Shown here piece after piece: positions 6,201 through 7,525 of a stretch of DNA of 7,525 nt. Location of the stretch: contig JALURI010000121.1 in the NCBI GenBank assembly GCA_027016965.1, positions 1 through 7,525 of the forward strand, written 5' to 3'. The DNA is from Geoglobus sp. (lineage in GTDB: Archaea > Halobacteriota > Archaeoglobi > Archaeoglobales > Archaeoglobaceae). The notes beneath the pieces are model-generated. The model was not told where the DNA came from, did not search any database, and saw nothing but the letters and a program-made list of their open reading frames with translations. The translations under genes were made by a program, and so were the position numbers. The first letter of the stretch is position 1; each line of letters starts with the position of its first letter.

Positions 6201-6662
6201 ATGAAAGGTTCAGAGTGGCTTGTGAGATTCATTCATGCTAATGGAATAAATGCAAGGCTGATAAAAACCGGGAAAGTCTCAACTGTAAAGGAGGCTGCAG
6301 AAGAAATAGGGTGCAAAAAAGATCAGATCATAAAGTCGATAGTTTTCATCTCCAAAAAAGGAAATGCTGTTGTGGCGATAGTTGACGGAGTGTCAAGGGT
6401 GGATACTGCAAAGGTCGAAAAAACTCTCAGAGAGAAGGTGAGAATTGCGGAACGAAATGAGGTTGAGAAGCTCACAGGATTTCCAGCGGGAGGTGTTCCG
6501 CCTATAGGTCACGGATGTCTGACGCTGATTGATTTGAGAGTGTTCAAAAACAGCACTGTCTACGGCGGAGGAGGAGACGAGTACCACCTCATTGAGATTT
6601 CACCTGATGAAATCGTCAGAGCAAATTCAGGATATGTTAGTATCGGTGACATACATCTCTGA
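6201..6662 (+). CDS. YbaK/ProX-type aminoacyl-tRNA deacylase
   Basis: A 153-residue single-domain protein of the YbaK / prolyl-tRNA synthetase editing-domain (INS) superfamily. These act in trans to hydrolyse misacylated tRNAs such as Cys- or Ala-tRNA-Pro in the cytoplasm. Recognisable blocks are TVKEAAEEIGCKKDQIIKS (28-46), with Lys45 at the position of the functionally essential lysine of YbaK/ProXp, then VAIVDGVSRVD, the glycine loop GFPAGGVPPIGHG, VYGGGGDEYHLIEISPDEIV and a C-terminal tail. No synthetase domain is attached. Which mischarged tRNA it clears cannot be told from sequence. An in-frame ATG at 6183 would add six residues (MADVCV); I prefer 6201 from the TATA spacing and because MKGSEWLVRF is the usual sort of family opening. 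No ribosome binding site precedes either. The last 36 bases overlap, tail to tail, the convergent IPCT/DIPPS gene. Confidence 0.91.
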   Translation: MKGSEWLVRFIHANGINARLIKTGKVSTVKEAAEEIGCKKDQIIKSIVFISKKGNAVVAIVDGVSRVDTAKVEKTLREKVRIAERNEVEKLTGFPAGGVPPIGHGCLTLIDLRVFKNSTVYGGGGDEYHLIEISPDEIVRANSGYVSIGDIHL

Positions 6663-7525
6663 TTTTATCAATCTGAAAATCATTTCAAGAATTCTTAGAT
6701 TTGTGAACACAGCCAGAAAGAGAAACAGGTAAAACGCTCCCAGTACAGGGTAAAGAAGGCAGAACATCATAATCATGAAAATCCTCTCATCCCTCTTTCC
6801 TGGAATGGCAACTGAAAACCTCCTGTAGAATCCCTCAGAAAATTCACCCCTGTACCTCTCTGATACATAGCTCACCATGAAAGAGCCGAAAACTGCCAGA
6901 AATGCAACAAAAAACTCAATTTTTGTTGAAAGGGTCAGGACTGCAAGAACAGATAGAAAGAGAAAATCCACTATCCTGTCGAGAACTGAGTCAACAACAC
7001 CTCCAATTCTCGAGGTTTTCAGTGTAACTCTTGCAATTTCTCCATCAACTCCATCAAGAATGGAACTTATCTGGTAGATAATTCCGGCAAGGGGAATGCT
7101 GAAGAAAAGAAATGCCGAAGAGAGAATTCCAGCGATAAATGAGAGAAAAGTTGCATGATTTGGCTCGATTTTATCTGCAAGAGCCCTTGAAATCCTTGTG
7201 GAGATTTTTCTATTGAGATATCTTGAAACAACTCCATCTCCCCTCCCCTTTCCTGCCTCTCTAAAAAGTGCATCTTCAGCTCTTCTGACATCTTCTGGAG
7301 TGTCAACATCCATCCAGAGTTCTCCATCTACAAAGGTCACCCTAACCTTTGCCTCTCTGATTACATCTGAGAGTTCAACAACCTTCCTCTCCCCCACAAG
7401 CCTCTGTGCAACTTCAAATATGGACTCATTGAGTACAAAAAATCCTGTGTCAAAGCCGTCAAAGTCATCAAGTTTTTTCCCTATTTCAGCAACCTTCCCT
7501 TCTTCAACCTTTACCTTTGTTGCCT
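6627..7525 (-). CDS. Bifunctional inositol-1-phosphate cytidylyltransferase / di-myo-inositol-phosphate-phosphate synthase, 5' end outside the window
   Basis: The frame is open from the TGA at 6629-6627 to the right edge, giving 298 residues without the N-terminus. A GTG at 7397 is internal, because the 42 residues before it carry family motifs. Visible residues 1-85 are the end of a sugar-nucleotidyltransferase-type domain: IGKKLDDFDGFDTGFFVLNE, then LWMDVDTPEDVRRAE, expected to make CDP-inositol from CTP and inositol-1-phosphate. The rest is a CDP-alcohol phosphatidyltransferase. Its signature D-x2-D-G-x2-A-R...G-x3-D-x3-D is complete (Asp157, Asp160, Asp178, Asp182), with several hydrophobic membrane-spanning segments (e.g. 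ATFLSFIAGILSSAFLFFSI and the FFVAFLAVFGSFMVSYV region). The synthase half joins CDP-inositol to inositol-1-phosphate, giving the phosphorylated precursor of di-myo-inositol phosphate, a heat-protective solute. The fused form is known in Archaeoglobus at about 430 residues, so roughly 130 are missing here. A phospholipid synthase is the main alternative, but the fusion argues against it. Confidence 0.9.
   Translation of the reverse strand, partial: ATKVKVEEGKVAEIGKKLDDFDGFDTGFFVLNESIFEVAQRLVGERKVVELSDVIREAKVRVTFVDGELWMDVDTPEDVRRAEDALFREAGKGRGDGVVSRYLNRKISTRISRALADKIEPNHATFLSFIAGILSSAFLFFSIPLAGIIYQISSILDGVDGEIARVTLKTSRIGGVVDSVLDRIVDFLFLSVLAVLTLSTKIEFFVAFLAVFGSFMVSYVSERYRGEFSEGFYRRFSVAIPGKRDERIFMIMMFCLLYPVLGAFYLFLFLAVFTNLRILEMIFRLIKSEMYVTDTNIS

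Noticed and set aside
7067..7327. 86-codon minus-strand frame in the IPCT/DIPPS region
   Set aside because: It is an out-of-frame reading of the linker between the two conserved enzyme domains, with no motif.
7397..7397. GTG at 7397 as the start of a stand-alone CDP-alcohol transferase
   Set aside because: The frame continues upstream to the window edge and encodes matching nucleotidyltransferase residues, so the GTG is an internal valine codon.
1..7525. CRISPR array, transposon ends, tRNA genes or defence system
   Set aside because: No regularly spaced repeats, terminal inverted repeats, transposase motifs or tRNA-like T-loop sequences were seen on either strand; all large frames are metabolic, RNA-related or regulatory.

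Overview
The window looks like a piece of a hyperthermophilic archaeal chromosome, most probably from the Archaeoglobales (Archaeoglobus, Ferroglobus or Geoglobus type). Three things suggest this. The right-hand gene has the two-domain layout of the Archaeoglobus bifunctional inositol-1-phosphate cytidylyltransferase / di-myo-inositol-phosphate-phosphate synthase, which makes a solute typical of hyperthermophiles. There are archaeal genes for wyosine tRNA modification and a translin/TRAX-like protein. Most genes have an archaeal TATA-like box about 24-30 bases before an ATG and no clear ribosome binding site, as expected for leaderless mRNAs. The assignment comes from gene content recalled from memory, not from a search.

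Layout, left to right. 1-770 (minus) is an ATP-NAD kinase/AcoX-like kinase whose 3' end lies outside the window. It shares a 37-base divergent promoter region with a Memo-family protein (808-1596, plus). Next on plus come a cytoplasmic-type molybdopterin (Mo/W) oxidoreductase of about 685 residues (1659-3716) and an Lrp/AsnC-like winged-helix regulator (3809-4342). Facing them on minus is a two-gene overlapping unit: taw1, encoding the radical SAM 4-demethylwyosine synthase (5814-4945), then a translin/TRAX-like gene (4955-4362). The 386 bases between taw1 and the next gene hold the wreck of a rhodanese-domain gene (5873 to about 6112, minus), found by reading codons by eye. Then come a YbaK/ProX-type aminoacyl-tRNA deacylase (6201-6662, plus) and, converging on it with a 36-base coding overlap, the 5'-truncated IPCT/DIPPS gene (6627-7525, minus).

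How the genes relate. Three neighbours touch tRNA: Taw1 modifies G37 of tRNA-Phe, the YbaK protein probably hydrolyses mischarged aminoacyl-tRNA, and TRAX-like proteins are RNA-binding nucleases linked to tRNA fragment processing in fungi. The oxidoreductase stands without an electron-transfer or membrane subunit and is followed by a possible dedicated regulator. I saw no tRNA or rRNA gene, insertion sequence, CRISPR array or defence-type system. The most unusual items are the taw1/TRAX-like coupling, the orphan oxidoreductase with its regulator, and the decayed rhodanese gene.
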